DNA of 45,802 nt from Rhodospirillales bacterium (GTDB lineage Bacteria; Pseudomonadota; Alphaproteobacteria; Acetobacterales; Acetobacteraceae): assembly GCA_025352665.1 (NCBI GenBank), contig JANXSM010000005.1, positions 1 through 45,802 of the forward strand. Reading direction: 5' to 3'. The translations under genes and the position numbers were made by a program. The notes below the pieces were generated by a model. It made no database searches and was not told the origin of the DNA. It saw only the letters and a program-made list of their open reading frames with translations. Positions 36,301 to 45,802 of the stretch are shown here, piece by piece (positions within the stretch are counted from its first letter, which is position 1; the number at the start of each line of letters is the position of its first letter).

Positions 36301-39300
36301 GTCGAGAAGGGCGTGGTCGGCGTCAGCGATGCGCTGGCCAGCATCAGCGGCAGCCATAACTTCAGCTCCGCACCCGGCACCTCGGGCGTGGCCTTCACCG
36401 GCTCGATCAACAACAGCAGCCTCAACCTCCGCGACACCGTCACGGGCGCCCAAGGCGGCGACGTTGTGCGCTTCGCCGTCGCCGTGCAGAACACCGGCGG
36501 CTCGTCCGCTTATGACGTGGTGCTGCACGATGTGCTGCCGGCCGGCTATTCGGTCCCGGCCGCAGGCCTGCACCTGGAAGTGACCAACGGCGCCGGCGCG
36601 GTGCTGAGCTACACCACGAATGGCGGCGGCCTGTTCGATCCCAACGGTGGCATCGAGCTGACGGCTCCGCTGGCCGCCGGCAGCGCCACGGACGGCAGCA
36701 ACATCGTCATCCTCACCTATGACGAGCAGCTGAGCCCGACCATCGCCGAGCCGAGCCTGGTGCTCACCAACACCGCCACCGTCACCAGCTTCGCCGCCGA
36801 GGAAGGCGGGGTGAACTTCGCCACCGGCCCGCAGCCCGGCACGTTGTCGGCCTCCACCACCGTCTATACCCGGGCGCCGACCACGACGAAGACCGTGGTG
36901 GCCACCTCGGAGCAGGGCAACGGTAGCGATGCCGGCCATCTGAAGCTGGGCGAGACCGTCACCTTCCAGGTCACCACCACACTCGGCGAAGGCGTGTTCA
37001 CCAACCTCAACCTGATCGACGCGCTGCCCGCCGGCAGTGGCGGCACGCTGACCTTCGTCTCCGGCATGGTGACGGCGATCGGTGCCGATGTCAGCAACAG
37101 CGCCGGCGTGAGCGCGGGCAGCGTAATCGGCGCGCTCAATGGCGGCTACGGCATCAACCTCGGCAACGTCGCTGTCAGCAGCGATGCCAATTCCACACTC
37201 GACCAGGTCACCTACACGATCACCGCGGCCTATGAGGGCGGCGTCGGCAGCAATGCCGGTGGCCAGACGCTGACCAACACCGCCCACACCTCCGAGACCA
37301 ACCCCAATACCGGCGCCGTCACCACATCCGGCACTGCCACCGCCAGCGTGCACAGCAACGCGCCGGAACTGACCTTGGCCAAGACGGTGCAGGACGACAC
37401 CTCCGCCAGCGGCTTCCACGGCGCGGTGACCGCTAACGCCGGCGATACGCTGACCTATAGGGTGGCGCTAGCCAACGGCAACGACGGCAACAGCGCGACC
37501 GCCTATCAGGTCGATATCACTGACCAGATCGGGCTGCTGGCGCCCAATGTGATCAACCCGACCAACTTCCACGTGGTCGATGCCGCCGGCCACGCCGTGG
37601 CCGGCGCAACGGTTGCGATCAACAATGGCATCATCACTGCCTCGATCCCGAGCCTGGTCGCCGGCTCCAGCGACATCCTGGAATTCGACGCAACCGTTAC
37701 GTCGACCGACCAATACAATGCCAGCTACACCAACACCGGCACCTACACCGCCGACACGCTGCCCAGCACCGACACCACCTACACGACCCCCGGCTACGAT
37801 CGCGCGCTAACCGGCACCTCCGCGGCCACCATCACCATTGCATCGCCCTCCGCCACCAAGGCGCTGACCGGCGGTAGCGATGCGAATATCGCGGTGGGCA
37901 AGCTCGCCCCGGGCGAGACCGGCACCTACACCATTACCGTCGCCGTGCCAGAGGGCACCTCGAACAGCTTTACCGTGCAGGACCTGCTGCCGAGCGACCT
38001 TCTGTATGTCGCCAACAGCGCCTCGATCACCCTGGTAAACGGCAGCATCAGCTCGCTGACTGGGGCGAACCTCAATCAGGTCGGCGGTGCCGGCGGCGTG
38101 CCGATCACCGCGACCACCGGCGGCTTCACGCTGAACTTCGGCTCGATCGAGGCGACCTCTTCCACCACGACCGGTATCCAGATCACCTTCCGGGCGACGC
38201 TGGCCGACGATACGGCGTTGACCAACGGCCAGACGCTGACCAACACGGTGAAGACCGTAAGCGACGGCAATACCGTCACCCACACCGCACCTGCCACCGT
38301 CGTGCTGCCCAAGCTCGACCTGACCAAGACCGTGGCAGCGGGCAGCGGGCTTAACGAGACCTACACGATCACTATTTCGCCCGACACCGCCGACAGCGCT
38401 CCCGCCTATGACGTGGTGCTGGCCGATCCGCTGCCCGCCGGCGAGACGATCGTGGGCCTGCCGACCAGCTCGGCCGGCACCGTGGTTTACAGCAACGGCA
38501 CCATCTCGCTGAGCGGCTTGACCATCCTGCCGAATCGCGCGCCGATCACCGTCAGCTACACCGCCGTGCCCGATGGCTCGGTTCCCGCCAATGCCGCTGT
38601 CACCAACACCGCCACGCTGACCTATGCGACCCAGCCGACCGGAGGCGAGAGCACCACAACCACCGCTTCCGCCACCTTCCACGAACCCCCGGGCTCGCTC
38701 AGCGGCGTCGTGTTCCTCGACCACAATGACGACGGCGTGCTGAATAACGCCGACGCCGGTGTGGCCTCGGTGACGGTGGAACTGCTCAACGGCAGCAATA
38801 CGGTGGTTGCCACCACCACCACGGACGCCCATGGCGCCTACAGCTTCGGCAACCTCAGCCAGGGAAATTATGCGGTCCAGGTCCTGGCACCGGGCACCAA
38901 CGGGTTCTCCCCGGTCGGCGGCAACGCCAACCTGGCGATCGACAGCATCGTCAACGCCACCGGCGCCACCAGCCTGGTGCTGGTCAGCGTCGGTCAGAAC
39001 ACACCTAACCAGAACGCCGGCATCTATGTGCCGGCCGCCATCACGGGCAATGTGTTCGCCGACCAGCTCGCCGATGGCGTCGACAATCTCGGCACCGACA
39101 CGCCGGTCGCAGGCGTCACCATCGATCTGCTCAACGGCTCCGGCACTGTGATCGCCCACACCACCACCGACACCGGCGGCAACTACAGCTTCACCGGCCT
39201 CGCCCCCGCCACCTACTCGGTGATGGTGGTGCCACCCGCCGGCGACCACATTTCCCCGGTCGGCGGCAACGCCAATCCGGTGCTGGACAGCATCGTCAAC

Positions 39301-42300
39301 GCTGCCGGCAAGACCATGCCGGTCACGCTGGCCTCCGGCCAGACCGTGGCGAACCAGAACGCCGGCCTGTATCAGCTGGGCTCGCTCTCGGGCGAGGTGT
39401 TCACCGATAACAACTACGACGGCAAGATCGACAGCCCCGATGCCGGCGTTGACCACGTCACCGTGGCACTGCTGCAGAACGGCGTCGCCATCGGCCAGAC
39501 GGCCACAGGCGTCAACGGTCTTTATAGCTTCAGCAGCCTCACTCCGGGCACCGGCTACAGCGTGCAGGTGATCCCACCAGCCGGCGACAAATTCACGGTG
39601 GTCGGTACTGGCCCCGCCGCCGTGGACAGCATCGTCAACGGCACCGGCGCCACGCCCGCGACCTCGGTGCTGTCAGGCACCAACACGCCCTACCAGAACG
39701 CCGGCGTCTATGTGCCGGTGTCACTGTCCGGCAATGTGTTCACAGACCTGAATGCCAACGGCGCGAAGGGCGCTTCCGACACCAACCTGCCAGGGGTAAC
39801 CGTCGAACTGCTTGACGCGTCCGGCCACGTCGCCAACACCATCACCACCGACGCCCAAGGCAACTACAGCTTCACCGGCCTGCCACCGGGCACCTACGCG
39901 ATTGAAGTGGTGCCCCCGTCCGGCGATCTGATCTCGCCGGTCGGCACCGACTCCAACCCGGCGCTGGACAGCATCGTCAACGGCCTGGGCAAGACCACAC
40001 CGGTCACGCTGACCTCCGGCCAGTCCGCTCCCAACCAGAACGCCGGTCTTTACCAGCCGGGTTCGCTGTCGGGAGTGGTGTTCACCGACAACAACGATGA
40101 CGGCGTGGTCGATGGGGCGGACATCGGCCTCGGCGGTGTGACCGTGCAGCTGCTCAAGGGCGGGGTTGTCACCGGCACCACCACGACGACAGCTACCAAC
40201 GGCAGCTACCACTTCACCGGCCTGACCCCTAACGACACCGCGGGCCAGGACTACAGCGTTCAGGTTGTGGCGCCGAACGGCAATCACTTCTCGCAGGTCG
40301 GCATCAACGTCAACCCGGCGCTGGACAGCATCGTCAACACCCACGGCGCCACCACGCCGGTTCCGGTGCTGTCTGGCATGGATACGCCCAACCAGAACGC
40401 CGGCGTGTTCCAGAATGGCTCGCTCAGCGGCGTGGTGTTCCTCGACCATAACAACGACGGCGTGGAGGACGGCACCGATCTCGGGTTGGGCGGCATCAAG
40501 GTCACTCTCCTCGACAAGAACGGCGTCTCTACCAATATCACCACCACCACGGCCACCGATGGCAGTTACCACTTCACCAACCTCACGCCTTCGGCCTACG
40601 AGGTGAAGGTGCAGCTGCCGCCAAACGAAGTGTTCTCCCCGGTCGGCACCAATGCCAATCCCGCGATCGACAGCATCGTCAACATCCAGGGCGTGACTCC
40701 GTTGGCCCTGGTCACCTCCGGCGCCGACACGCCCTACCAAAACGCCGGCATCGCCCAGACCGGCACGATCAGCAGCTTCGTGTTTTTCGACGGCCAGTGC
40801 GACGGCACCTATCACGTCGGTGACCCCGGCATGTCCGGCGTCACGGTCCGGCTGCTTAACAGCGCGGGTAACCCGACCGGCATCACGACCACCACCGACA
40901 GCTATGGCCATTACAGCTTCGTCAACGTGGTCGCCGGCAGCTATGAAGTGCAGGTGGTGGCTCCCACCGGCAGCCGCGTCAGCCACACCGAACACGCCAG
41001 CGGCAACCCGGCTCTCGACAATGACGTGAACCCCACGACGGGGATTGGCGACGTGCTGGTGGTGAACCCGAACCAGACCACGCAAGGTGCCAACGCCGGG
41101 CTGATCTTCACAGGCTATTTCGAGGGCACCACGCCGACGGTGATCAACAGCGGCGTCTACGACGGCAATGGCGGCAGCGGCGTTGTGGTCGGCACCGGGG
41201 GCAACAACCTCGTCCATGTCGGCTCCGGCGGCAATAACGTGGTCGTGCTCAGCGGCAACAACAACCTGGTCGAGGCCGGCAGCGGCAATGGCACGGACAT
41301 CGTCACCAGCTGCGGCTCGCTCAACGCGCAGACGCAGAACGATGTCAACGGGTTCCTGTTCGCCGGCAACGGCGTCAGCTCCACCCTGCAGGGCGGCTCG
41401 GGCAACACCTATCTGATGGGCGGCGCCGGTGCCGACCTCATCACCGGCGGAGCTGGAAACAACGTGCTGATCGGCGGCGGTGGCGGCGACGAGCTGCGTG
41501 TCACCGGCCTGTCCACAAAGATCCTCTACGAGAAGGGCGACGGCGCCATCACCGTCGACAACGGCTTCCGAGCGGTCGATGAGCTGGATATCTACGGCTA
41601 CACCTCCGGCAGCTTCGTCACCATCAACGGCCAGGAGGCGCTGGATCTCGGCCACGGCGATCTAATCCGCTTCAATGGTGGCTCGCCGTTCAACAACGGG
41701 GCAACCTCGGGCGGCAACGGCGTGAACTTCTTCGCCAGCGTCACTACCAATCCGCAGACCACGATCATCTTCGGCGCCGACGGCCTGCCGCAGATCGTCG
41801 CCAGCGGCGGTGCCACCACAACGGCCCCGACTCCCGCGCCCGTTCCGACGCCTGCCCCGGTTTCCACACCCACACCCGCCCCGGTGTCGACGCCGACACC
41901 AACTCCGGTGCCGGTGCCCCTGCCGACCCCCACACCGACCCCTGCGACATTCAATCTGTCGGGCTGGAACACCATCACCAGCTTCGCCAACACCGACACC
42001 TCGGTCAGCGGCAGCCAGGGCAATGCCACCATCCACGGCGGCGACGGAAACAACACGATCGACGCCGGCGGCTACAGCAACAGCATCCTGCTCGGCAACG
42101 GCGCCAACGTGATCACCGGGCCGCAGGGCAACAGCTCGGTTGTGGTCGGCTCCGGCCACAACCAGGTCACTCTTTCGGGCTTCACCAACACCATCGTGGC
42201 CGCCAACGGCAACAACACGATCGCGGCCGGCCAGGGCGGCGAGACGGTGACGGTTGGCTCCGGTGCCAACACCATCACGGCCGGTGGCTACGGCAATGTG

Positions 42301-42729
42301 ATTGTGACAGGCAGCGGGGTGAACCACATCACCGCAGGCAGCGGTACGGCCTCCGTCGACACCGGCTTCGGCTCCGACACCGTGCAGCTCTCGGGCTGGG
42401 GCAACCTGGTGCTCGGCGGCAGCGGCCACGACGTGATCAGCGGCGGCGCCGGCAACACCTACCGGGTGAGCGGACTCGGCACATCCGGCGGGATGGACAT
42501 CCAGGATTTCGGCACGAACAACAACGACGTGCTCGACATCCACCAGGCGTTGGTGGGTGCGGGTTACAACGGCGCCAACGTGGGCAACTTCCTGCAGACC
42601 CAGAGCACGGGCAACGACACGCTGGTCAAGGTCATCAGCGGCGGCGCAACTTACCAGGTCGCCGATCTGCACGGCACCGGCGGCGCCACGCTCACCACAT
42701 TGCTGTCGAACCACAGCATCGCGGCCTGA
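33379..42729 (+). CDS. Giant repeat adhesin with DUF11, SdrD-B-like and RTX-like segments
   Basis: A 3116-residue surface protein. There is no N-terminal signal peptide. Residues about 220-530 hold three copies of a ~115-residue module ending W(V)YYD.AN..IVS.FG. From about 600 to 1770 there are some seven DUF11-like beta modules, each opening with a KTV-type strand. Residues 1772-2578 are seven SdrD-B-like repeats of ~115 residues with Ca-binding loops such as DHNDDG and [12 protein letters not shown] and the ending NQNAG. Residues about 2592-2712 and 2858-3037 are Gly/Asn-rich beta-rolls with [15 protein letters not shown], joined by a Pro/Thr linker (about 2813-2857). The tail has [19 protein letters not shown], as in type I secretion substrates. 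It is probably secreted by an ABC/T1SS system encoded elsewhere and used in attachment. A strong hairpin follows the stop. Confidence 0.85.
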   Translation: MSAQPVVTLAASGPTTASGAVQSLIGTTLPVTATFANTGDITGYAPFIDLAIDSAGYNGTDGATFLSATFLGVSVPVTIIHLDANGNGVHPFAVNAAGNKVTVHGTPNGEIAVISLPFGSFTAGQTPAAIDVTLGLPAGASLATPLAVTATAGFGYGTSALGNSTTNPSIFDGTASVTVAPTVLTTASTYIGPEHELATGPSNVAQWVVNSDVALGASVTNLTLSDTLPDGATPLSFTLTEGMSSWIYTANPTTGTISFTSGSAGAPAITTNPATATAPYVYWNAAANTISADFGTYTGTSSTIGAFKGPSIASSFTVSKYQTLGDAEQVGTAGQDLSLTDELPFGAIANSFTLSDSTSGTYVYTVSNSGSIALASASAGAAAAPSILNALGSTGSRWVYYDKANGKIVSDFGIVGAGGDTAKISAQYSTAGQYQRPNVVSQVVGNGVADSNLTLVDQLDGGAVVNTVTLNSANGQYVYSVDGAGALSLISGAAAAAPGIGNGHGNATGSWVYYDQANNRIVSNFGTSYVGNGSAATITAGLSDTTGGLVLGNDSSPTNFPMGNNVSASAGYADVSGNVTVKAAPAPSAAASNVPGQDIVTAKPIALQKTVVNADKLAPGGHLDWTLSGEVSNYVDVKNLVVTDTLSDGQNFVAGTPVTLVAVSNGVTVFNQAMTDYTVSRNATTGVTTLVFKISQQLIDGPTLGGSSALGDLNGGAASNDLSQIPTTADFQIHFESLIDPTYISTSPAPSVSDLVEQGDPLNNGAVLTGNIVGSNAAVSDSSSAGVTLPVGTPVKTIYAINGVLVDPTKPTPTVHAGDNVTYRLEYTLPLSETSNLSIHDFLPLPVFSVSNTNGSGAAGFSFSTAGGIPADGVITYGTADQIHTLATTNATGPSVTTNAANNSFTINFGQVSDGSQYPSTTVDLLFTSQVLDRPYINGLLLTNEETVNETNSFGSVTTQSSIKQIELVQPVMNVEKGVVGVSDALASISGSHNFSSAPGTSGVAFTGSINNSSLNLRDTVTGAQGGDVVRFAVAVQNTGGSSAYDVVLHDVLPAGYSVPAAGLHLEVTNGAGAVLSYTTNGGGLFDPNGGIELTAPLAAGSATDGSNIVILTYDEQLSPTIAEPSLVLTNTATVTSFAAEEGGVNFATGPQPGTLSASTTVYTRAPTTTKTVVATSEQGNGSDAGHLKLGETVTFQVTTTLGEGVFTNLNLIDALPAGSGGTLTFVSGMVTAIGADVSNSAGVSAGSVIGALNGGYGINLGNVAVSSDANSTLDQVTYTITAAYEGGVGSNAGGQTLTNTAHTSETNPNTGAVTTSGTATASVHSNAPELTLAKTVQDDTSASGFHGAVTANAGDTLTYRVALANGNDGNSATAYQVDITDQIGLLAPNVINPTNFHVVDAAGHAVAGATVAINNGIITASIPSLVAGSSDILEFDATVTSTDQYNASYTNTGTYTADTLPSTDTTYTTPGYDRALTGTSAATITIASPSATKALTGGSDANIAVGKLAPGETGTYTITVAVPEGTSNSFTVQDLLPSDLLYVANSASITLVNGSISSLTGANLNQVGGAGGVPITATTGGFTLNFGSIEATSSTTTGIQITFRATLADDTALTNGQTLTNTVKTVSDGNTVTHTAPATVVLPKLDLTKTVAAGSGLNETYTITISPDTADSAPAYDVVLADPLPAGETIVGLPTSSAGTVVYSNGTISLSGLTILPNRAPITVSYTAVPDGSVPANAAVTNTATLTYATQPTGGESTTTTASATFHEPPGSLSGVVFLDHNDDGVLNNADAGVASVTVELLNGSNTVVATTTTDAHGAYSFGNLSQGNYAVQVLAPGTNGFSPVGGNANLAIDSIVNATGATSLVLVSVGQNTPNQNAGIYVPAAITGNVFADQLADGVDNLGTDTPVAGVTIDLLNGSGTVIAHTTTDTGGNYSFTGLAPATYSVMVVPPAGDHISPVGGNANPVLDSIVNAAGKTMPVTLASGQTVANQNAGLYQLGSLSGEVFTDNNYDGKIDSPDAGVDHVTVALLQNGVAIGQTATGVNGLYSFSSLTPGTGYSVQVIPPAGDKFTVVGTGPAAVDSIVNGTGATPATSVLSGTNTPYQNAGVYVPVSLSGNVFTDLNANGAKGASDTNLPGVTVELLDASGHVANTITTDAQGNYSFTGLPPGTYAIEVVPPSGDLISPVGTDSNPALDSIVNGLGKTTPVTLTSGQSAPNQNAGLYQPGSLSGVVFTDNNDDGVVDGADIGLGGVTVQLLKGGVVTGTTTTTATNGSYHFTGLTPNDTAGQDYSVQVVAPNGNHFSQVGINVNPALDSIVNTHGATTPVPVLSGMDTPNQNAGVFQNGSLSGVVFLDHNNDGVEDGTDLGLGGIKVTLLDKNGVSTNITTTTATDGSYHFTNLTPSAYEVKVQLPPNEVFSPVGTNANPAIDSIVNIQGVTPLALVTSGADTPYQNAGIAQTGTISSFVFFDGQCDGTYHVGDPGMSGVTVRLLNSAGNPTGITTTTDSYGHYSFVNVVAGSYEVQVVAPTGSRVSHTEHASGNPALDNDVNPTTGIGDVLVVNPNQTTQGANAGLIFTGYFEGTTPTVINSGVYDGNGGSGVVVGTGGNNLVHVGSGGNNVVVLSGNNNLVEAGSGNGTDIVTSCGSLNAQTQNDVNGFLFAGNGVSSTLQGGSGNTYLMGGAGADLITGGAGNNVLIGGGGGDELRVTGLSTKILYEKGDGAITVDNGFRAVDELDIYGYTSGSFVTINGQEALDLGHGDLIRFNGGSPFNNGATSGGNGVNFFASVTTNPQTTIIFGADGLPQIVASGGATTTAPTPAPVPTPAPVSTPTPAPVSTPTPTPVPVPLPTPTPTPATFNLSGWNTITSFANTDTSVSGSQGNATIHGGDGNNTIDAGGYSNSILLGNGANVITGPQGNSSVVVGSGHNQVTLSGFTNTIVAANGNNTIAAGQGGETVTVGSGANTITAGGYGNVIVTGSGVNHITAGSGTASVDTGFGSDTVQLSGWGNLVLGGSGHDVISGGAGNTYRVSGLGTSGGMDIQDFGTNNNDVLDIHQALVGAGYNGANVGNFLQTQSTGNDTLVKVISGGATYQVADLHGTGGATLTTLLSNHSIAA
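38692..41112 (+). repeat. Seven tandem ~343-base SdrD-B-like repeats inside the adhesin gene
   Basis: Repeat units begin near 38692, 39035, 39378, 39718, 40060, 40417 and 40759. Each encodes a beta-sandwich with SGVVF.D.N.DG, then G.Y.F..L.P, then a [14 protein letters not shown] stretch and NQNAG. Units 1, 5 and 6 share almost the same first line, which points to recent duplication or conversion. Unit 2 (ADQLADG) and unit 7 (FDGQCDG, with a Cys) have degraded Ca loops. Confidence 0.8.
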
Positions 42730-42780
42730 TACCGTCGCGCCTTAATGCTGACTCCTCCAGCATCAAGGCGCGACGGTATC
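42728..42780 (+). terminator. Long hairpin after the adhesin gene
   Basis: GATACCGTCGCGCCTT (42728-42743) pairs perfectly with AAGGCGCGACGGTATC (42765-42780), and ATGCTG (42745-42750) with CAGCAT (42758-42763) inside. The stem overlaps the stop codon of the adhesin. No T run follows, so termination may be by another route, or the stem may protect the mRNA end; it also sits 80 bases past the end of the converging cbpM gene. Confidence 0.6.
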
Positions 42781-42861
42781 GCGTGCTAGGTTGGCTGGCG
42801 GCGGCGTGCCAAATATGAGGCGATCGGACCGCTTCGCCGCGATGCGGGGCGGCCCGGCAGG

Positions 42862-43191
42862 TCAGCCTGGTCCGGATTGCGCCAACGCAGCATGCACGCG
42901 CTGGCGGATTTCGGGGGGGGCTTCGGCGAGCACATCCAGCACGCTGCGCAGCGAGCGCCGCAGGTCGTACACCTGGTCCAGCAGCGAAAGCACCAGCGGC
43001 ACGGTCTCGGTGTCCAGCGCCAGATCGACCTGCAGATCGTGCAGCAGATGCAGCCGCGCGATCTCGAACTCGGTGAACACGAAACCGCCGTCGCTGTCTT
43101 CGGCATGCACCCAGCCACGCGCCACCCAGTCGACGATGTGCGGTGCGTCTAGATCAGGATAACGTGCGATTACCGCCTCGATCCTGATCAT
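42862..43191 (-). CDS. cbpM: Chaperone modulator CbpM-like
   Basis: CbpM binds the J-domain of CbpA and inhibits it. This 109-residue protein looks like a small MerR-like helical protein: DLDAPHIVDWVARGWVHAE near residues 13-31, FTEFEIARLHLLHDLQVDL at 39-57, then two amphipathic helices. Its start overlaps the cbpA stop by 4 bases. The pairing with a CbpA-type DnaJ gene is the main support for the name. A longer frame from 42786 is out of phase and false. Confidence 0.78.
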   Translation of the reverse strand: MIRIEAVIARYPDLDAPHIVDWVARGWVHAEDSDGGFVFTEFEIARLHLLHDLQVDLALDTETVPLVLSLLDQVYDLRRSLRSVLDVLAEAPPEIRQRVHAALAQSGPG

Positions 43192-44102
43192 GTCTGTTGC
43201 TCCATCGCGGCGCGCGGATCGAACGGATGCTCTGGATTCCAGGATGTCAGGAACTCCGTCAACGCGGCCTCGCCCGATTTCGGCAGCACGATGCGCAGCG
43301 TGACGATCTGGTTGCCGCCGGCAATGCCGCGCTTGCCTAGGCGCAGCTTGGCGCCGTTGGCCGAATTGGCGGGGATGTTGAGGCGCACCTTACCGCTGAC
43401 GGTCGGAACTTCCACGCTTGCGCCGAGCACGGCCTCCTGCAGGCTGACCGGCAGTTCGACCAGCACGTCGTTGCCTTCGCGGCGGAAGAACGGATGTGAC
43501 GCGACGCTGATTTCCACCAGCGCGTCGCCGGCGGCCCCCCCCGCGCGGCCGGGCCGGCCCTGGCCCTTCAGTCGCAGCACATGCCCGTCCGCCATGCCCG
43601 GCGGAATGGTGACATCGAGGGTGCGTCCCTCCGGCAGGCTGAGGCGGCGGACGGCGCCGTTGGCGGCATCGAGGAAATCGACGGTGAGGCTGTACTGCAC
43701 ATCGCGTCCCTTTACTGGGCCGCGCGCGGCACCGAACTGTTCTGCGAACCCGCCGCCGAACAACTCCTCGAGATCCTCCGGGCTCAGCCCATGTGGACTG
43801 CCCCCGAAACCCGCGCCACCAGCGCCGGCTCCGCCGGTGTTGCGGTAATCGCGATACTGCGGGCGTTCCGGCGCCTTTTCATGGCCTTCCGCATCGATCT
43901 CGCCGCGATCGAATTTGGCGCGTTTGTCGGTGTCCGACAAAATCTGATAGGCAGCGTTGATCGCCTTGAACCGCTCCACGGCCTCCGGCTTGCCAGGATT
44001 GAGGTCGGGGTGGTGCTTCTTGGCGAGCTTGCGATAGGCGTTGCGGATCGTGCCGTCCGAATCGTCTCGCCGCACGCCCAGTATGTCGTAAGGATCTTCC
44101 AT
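43188..44102 (-). CDS. cbpA: DnaJ-type co-chaperone CbpA
   Basis: CbpA is a type II J-protein that stimulates DnaK and binds curved DNA in enteric bacteria. The 304-residue protein has a J-domain with HPD ([17 protein letters not shown], residues about 26-42), a Gly-rich linker ([21 protein letters not shown]), no zinc fingers, and two C-terminal substrate domains with [21 protein letters not shown] and [19 protein letters not shown]. The start [10 protein letters not shown] at 44102 is chosen over an upstream frame; the ribosome site is weak. It is 59 bases from, and divergent to, the polyphosphate kinase gene. Confidence 0.93.
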   Translation of the reverse strand: MEDPYDILGVRRDDSDGTIRNAYRKLAKKHHPDLNPGKPEAVERFKAINAAYQILSDTDKRAKFDRGEIDAEGHEKAPERPQYRDYRNTGGAGAGGAGFGGSPHGLSPEDLEELFGGGFAEQFGAARGPVKGRDVQYSLTVDFLDAANGAVRRLSLPEGRTLDVTIPPGMADGHVLRLKGQGRPGRAGGAAGDALVEISVASHPFFRREGNDVLVELPVSLQEAVLGASVEVPTVSGKVRLNIPANSANGAKLRLGKRGIAGGNQIVTLRIVLPKSGEAALTEFLTSWNPEHPFDPRAAMEQQT

Positions 44103-44161
44103 ATAGCCAGCATATGGGGTCGGGCCGAGGTCCAGGCAAAGGGCCAAGTGAAGAGAGCGAC

Positions 44162-45034
44162 ATGAAAATTCAAAGCAAAACGTTTCAGGTGCATGAGGGA
44201 AACGTGGTGGACCTCGGTAAATGGCCGACCCGCGTGGACTCCGTTTACAGTTCCAAGAACGACTATCTTCGCATCCTAGCCGAACGTGTGGAGCGGCTGA
44301 GCGACCAGCAGGAACTGCTCTACGCCTCAAACGGTTACGCGCTGCTCCTGATCTTTCAAGCGATGGACGCCGCCGGCAAGGATGGGGTGATCAAGCACGT
44401 CATGTCCGGCGTCAATCCGCAGGGCTGCCAGGTGTTCAGCTTCAAGCACCCCAGCGCCACCGAGCAGGCGCATGATTTTCTGTGGCGCACCACCAAGAAC
44501 CTGCCGGAGCGCGGGCGGATCGGCATCTTCAACCGATCCTATTACGAGGAGGTGCTGATCGCCCGGGTGCACCCTGAGATCCTGCAGGCGGAAAACCTTC
44601 CAGGCGCGCCACAGCACGACACGCGGTTCTGGCAGCACCGCTACCGCTCGATCCGCAACCTGGAGCGGCACCTGCACGCCAATGGCACAAGGATCGTGAA
44701 GTTCTTCCTGCATCTGTCCAAGGACGAGCAGCGCAAGCGCTTCCTTTCGCGCATCGATACGCCCTCCAAGAACTGGAAGTTCAGCCAGGCCGATATTGCG
44801 GAGCGCGGCTTCTGGAAGGACTACCAGAAGGCCTACGAGCACTGCCTCGCCGCCACCAGCACGCGGAAATCGCCCTGGTACGTGGTGCCCGCCGATGACA
44901 AGGAGAATGCGCGGTTGATCGTGTCGCATATCGTTCTGCAGACCATGGCCGCCTTAAAGATGGCCTATCCGCCGACAACCGATGTGCGCAAGGCGGAGCT
45001 GGAGGCAATCCGCGCGCGGCTGGCGGAAAATTGA
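44162..45034 (+). CDS. ppk2: PPK2-family polyphosphate-nucleotide phosphotransferase
   Basis: PPK2 enzymes move phosphate between polyphosphate and nucleoside mono- or diphosphates. The 290-residue chain has [16 protein letters not shown] (Walker A), [17 protein letters not shown] (Walker B) and a lid rich in Arg/Lys ([20 protein letters not shown]). Length and the opening [18 protein letters not shown] fit the single-domain PPK2_rel_1 type, which includes AMP- and ADP-using class III enzymes; the class is inferred. The ATG at 44162 has GAGAG five bases before it; a frame opening at 44114 overlaps cbpA. Substrate choice between ADP, GDP and AMP cannot be told. Confidence 0.92.
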   Translation: MKIQSKTFQVHEGNVVDLGKWPTRVDSVYSSKNDYLRILAERVERLSDQQELLYASNGYALLLIFQAMDAAGKDGVIKHVMSGVNPQGCQVFSFKHPSATEQAHDFLWRTTKNLPERGRIGIFNRSYYEEVLIARVHPEILQAENLPGAPQHDTRFWQHRYRSIRNLERHLHANGTRIVKFFLHLSKDEQRKRFLSRIDTPSKNWKFSQADIAERGFWKDYQKAYEHCLAATSTRKSPWYVVPADDKENARLIVSHIVLQTMAALKMAYPPTTDVRKAELEAIRARLAEN

Positions 45035-45086
45035 TCGTGCAGGCTCTCGTTCCGAACCGGGCTCGCCGTCTTGTCAAATATTGTAG

Positions 45087-45374
45087 GTCGTTGTCCGGCA
45101 CAGTTACTGGAAGATCACGCATCGCGTCTGGGCAGATCTCGGCGGGACGTTCACGGATTTCACTCTGCTCGATGAGCGCTCAGGCGCTTTGCAGTTCTTC
45201 AATGTGTCATCGACAACGCAGGACCGATCGGACGCGATCCAGAACGGGCTGATGCAGTCGCTGGCACTGCACGATCTGAAGCCGGCTGAGGTGACCTATA
45301 CCGGCCACGGAACCACCGTGGCGAAGAACATCGTCATCGAGGGCTGTGGCGCCAGCACCGGACCCTCCGAGTGA
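45087..45374 (+). pseudogene. Hydantoinase/oxoprolinase (HyuA) N-terminal remnant
   Basis: A frame open from 45087 reads ADLGGTFTDFTLL, the phosphate-binding motif of the HyuA/OXP acetate-kinase-like fold, and then YTGHGTTVAKNIVIEG. This is only about the first 90 residues of a gene normally several hundred residues long. No ATG or good ribosome site is present at the 5' side, and the 3' side stops at 45374 inside the end of an IS3-type element. Both ends are lost, so the remnant cannot make a working subunit. Confidence 0.8.
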
Positions 45375-45802
45375 GCTGCTGCAGGTTTGGTGGACACTAT
45401 CCTTAAGCTGCCGCGGCGATCCTCTCGAATTCCATAGGGCTGACATAGCCAATGGTCGAGCGGCGCCGGGTCGGGTTGTAGAAGCGCTCGACATAATCGA
45501 ACACATCGGCCCGGGCCTGGTCTCTTGTCCGGTAGACCTTGCGAGCAATGCGCTCGGTTTTGAGCGATGAGAAGAAGCTCTCCATCACCGCGTTGTACCA
45601 GACGTTGCCCGACCGGCTCATGCTGCATGTCACGCCATTCTCGGCCATGAGCTTTTGGAACGGCTCAGCCGTATACTGGCTGCCGCGATCCGAGTGGTGC
45701 AGCAGCGCATGCGGTTTGCCGCGTCGCCAGATTGCCATCACCGGCGCGTCAGTGACCAGTTGCGCGGTCATTGTCGCACTCATCGACCAGCCGACAACGC
45801 GG
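45372..45802 (-). mobile_element. IS3-family insertion sequence (partial, runs off the window)
   Basis: The left end is placed at TGAGCTGCTGCAGGTTTGG (from 45372), directly after the broken hydantoinase frame. The transposase stop lies 31 bases inside. The right end is beyond the window, so inverted repeats and the target duplication cannot be compared. Confidence 0.75.
45403..45802 (-). CDS. IS3-family transposase OrfB, C-terminal part
   Basis: The frame runs from the window edge to a stop at 45403; at the edge it reads RVVGWSMSATMTAQLV. It has the DDE-type integrase core segments HHSDRGSQYTAEPFQKLM (second Asp), SGNVWYNAVMESFFSSLK (the Glu) and ERFYNPTRRRSTIGYVSPMEF. This is the rve domain of IS3 OrfB, normally made by frameshift from OrfA. 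The first catalytic Asp and OrfA lie outside the window. Confidence 0.92.
   Translation of the reverse strand, partial: RVVGWSMSATMTAQLVTDAPVMAIWRRGKPHALLHHSDRGSQYTAEPFQKLMAENGVTCSMSRSGNVWYNAVMESFFSSLKTERIARKVYRTRDQARADVFDYVERFYNPTRRRSTIGYVSPMEFERIAAAA

Noticed and set aside
35944-37419. Long open frames on the minus strand opposite the adhesin (also 37807-39456, 39721-41655 and 41662-42714)
   Set aside because: They mirror repeats of the plus-strand gene, are Gly/Ala/Val/Arg-rich and have no recognisable domains. High GC at third positions explains why they lack stops.
38692-41112. A possible CRISPR array from regular repeats
   Set aside because: The units are ~343 bases, translate in one frame as SdrD-B-like domains and have no spacer structure.

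Overview
The window looks like chromosome from a high-GC alphaproteobacterium, most likely of the Rhodospirillales/Acetobacteraceae type. The reasons are a fused ispDF gene, the order dusB-ntrB-ntrC-ntrY-ntrX, a polyprenyl synthase next to DUF2007 and methyltransferase genes, and strong GC bias that leaves long false open frames opposite real genes. The assignment is inferred from gene content; there is no rRNA gene or other decisive marker.

Left part (1-4618) is accessory DNA. It begins with the end of an IS21-type element. Four minus-strand genes follow: an unknown acidic protein, a DNA methyltransferase fused to an Mrr-like nuclease domain and broken by one extra base, and an overlapping pair made of a nucleotidyltransferase-fold protein and an unrecognised 309-residue protein. 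The block ends at the 5' half of a tRNA-Ser(TGA) gene cut inside its anticodon stem, with a palindrome and short repeats beside it. This looks like a defence-type island at a tRNA site.

4759-6690 holds an LpxR-like outer-membrane protein and a decayed IS630 copy. 6790-18012 is housekeeping: ispDF, an EamA transporter and an acyl-CoA dehydrogenase on the minus strand; dusB-ntrB-ntrC-ntrY-ntrX on the plus strand. A block of palindromic repeats separates ntrX from a Tat-exported metallophosphoesterase. 19170-22928 contains a DUF4345 membrane protein and a tight minus-strand operon of CoA-transferase, FAS1-like dehydratase and fumarase/PcaB-type lyase. 22940-25957 holds a small methyltransferase, DUF2007, a polyprenyl diphosphate synthase and a second methyltransferase. 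26010-27313 is a cobalamin riboswitch followed by a NiCoT cobalt/nickel transporter, then a class III aminotransferase and a Tat-exported PhoX-like protein.

30516-32683 is the most interesting segment. A 131-residue protein with a small N-terminal helical domain (Bell-like) and a C-terminal glycine/asparagine-rich motif is followed 8 bases later by a 587-residue TPR-type protein that starts with a matching motif. The arrangement resembles bacterial amyloid-signalling effector/receptor pairs, but the receptor lacks any visible NTPase domain. A 3116-residue surface adhesin follows (33379-42729). It has no signal peptide, a run of DUF11-like modules, seven SdrD-B-like repeats and RTX-like glycine-rich segments, which suggests type I secretion. 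The window closes with cbpA/cbpM, a PPK2-type kinase, a hydantoinase remnant cut by an IS3-family element, and that element running off the end.
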